Shown piece after piece: positions 32,659-32,994 of a DNA stretch of 32,994 nucleotides. The DNA lies in the NCBI GenBank assembly GCA_027366635.1, contig DAHXNE010000049.1:1-32994 (forward strand), read 5' to 3'. A model generated the notes under the pieces. That model searched no databases. It had not been told where the DNA came from and was given only the letters and a program-made list of their open reading frames with translations. The stretch is from Gammaproteobacteria bacterium. Lineage in GTDB: Bacteria > Pseudomonadota > Gammaproteobacteria > Steroidobacterales > Steroidobacteraceae. The number at the start of each line of letters is the position of its first letter. The first letter of the stretch is position 1. The translations under genes and the position numbers were made by a program.

Positions 32659-32994
32659 TTTTGGAGCAATTTCTTGGCACCGGGTATCAAGTTGTATGAT
32701 GTTGCGCGAGCCCGCCCTACACAGAAGCGGCGTTTCTTTCGTTCCTCCTTGCGCTTCTCCAACAGATGATCTCTGATGCGAACGCGCAGCCAGGGTGGAT
32801 CGAGCAGAGCCTCCGGGCGGGTGATGCGGGGGGTGCTCTGCGTGCACTCGCTGCCATGCGAACTCGGAGCCCAGGGCGAAGGAGGTCGCCTGGAGGTAGT
32901 GGTCGATCAAGGTGGGGAAAAGTTTGTCGACCGACAAGATCTCCGGCGCCACCCCGGCGGTGGCGGCGATTTGCGCCTGCGAGGTCCGCAAGGT
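32655..32994 (-). pseudogene. Partial minus-strand reading frame at the window edge, probably frameshifted
   Basis: Entering from the right edge, one frame reads TSQAQIAATAGVAPEIL, then LFPTLIDHYLQATSFALG, like a TetR helix-turn-helix with its turn shortened. Around 32860-32830 the protein-like text moves to the +1 frame (RPEALLDPPWLRVRIRDHL, then EKRKEERKKRRF), ending at TAA 32657-32655. This suggests a gene with one frameshift, or two overlapping fragments. Its 5' end is outside the window. The TetR reading is tentative. Confidence 0.35.

Noticed and set aside
1-32994. CRISPR array, rRNA or tRNA genes
   Set aside because: No regularly spaced repeats of 25-40 bases, and no conserved rRNA or cloverleaf sequence seen on either strand.

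Overview
The window is GC-rich throughout, with proteobacterial gene families: a PEP-CTERM surface protein, a TonB-dependent receptor, Uup, RhlE, an ISXO2/IS1595-type transposon and a proteobacterial ArsR-ArsC-ArsB set. A gammaproteobacterium of the Xanthomonadales/Nevskiales kind fits, but this is an inference from gene content only; no rRNA or tRNA is visible.

Layout. 1-2128 is a graveyard of fragments around one intact lipoprotein gene: an IS3 orfA remnant, an IS3 orfB remnant that has lost a catalytic Asp, and pieces of unrecognised genes. 2336-4612 (minus) is a compact MarR / isochorismatase-like hydrolase / MFS efflux operon. After about 1 kb without a supported gene, 5611-9389 (plus) holds two consecutive secreted DUF3857-transglutaminase proteins; the first keeps a Cys-His-Asp triad and the second has Ser in place of the Cys. 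9452-11086 (minus) is an APC permease and 11416-11808 (plus) a DUF202 membrane protein. 12204-14685 is a stress block: UspA-type protein and CBS-pair protein on minus, divergent from a tandem UspE-like protein. 14698-16554 is the ABC-F ATPase Uup (minus), divergent from RhlE (16794-18239), followed by a convergent Hsp20 (18507-18947). 19296-20045 is a PEP-CTERM protein. 20559-21634 is an apparently intact IS1595-family element. 21848-24312 is a sugar porter translationally coupled to its probable LacI-type regulator. 24485-25412 is an island scar with a frameshifted small gene, an integrase tail fragment and a higBA toxin-antitoxin pair with its own operator. 25778-28639 (minus) is an arsenic-resistance operon arsR-arsC-ORF-arsB, with an unrecognised ORF wedged between arsC and arsB. 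28989-29363 is a GFA/CENP-V zinc protein and 29723-32185 a TonB-dependent receptor. The right end carries an IS66-orfA-like fragment and a partial, probably frameshifted minus-strand reading frame.

The most interesting signals are the active/inactive-looking transglutaminase pair; three regulator or toxin genes (marR, higB, arsR) whose sigma70-like promoters place the -10 box only 6-7 bases before the start codon, predicting leaderless mRNAs with operators inside the promoters; and the unknown ORF coupled to arsB. No CRISPR array, tRNA or rRNA was found.
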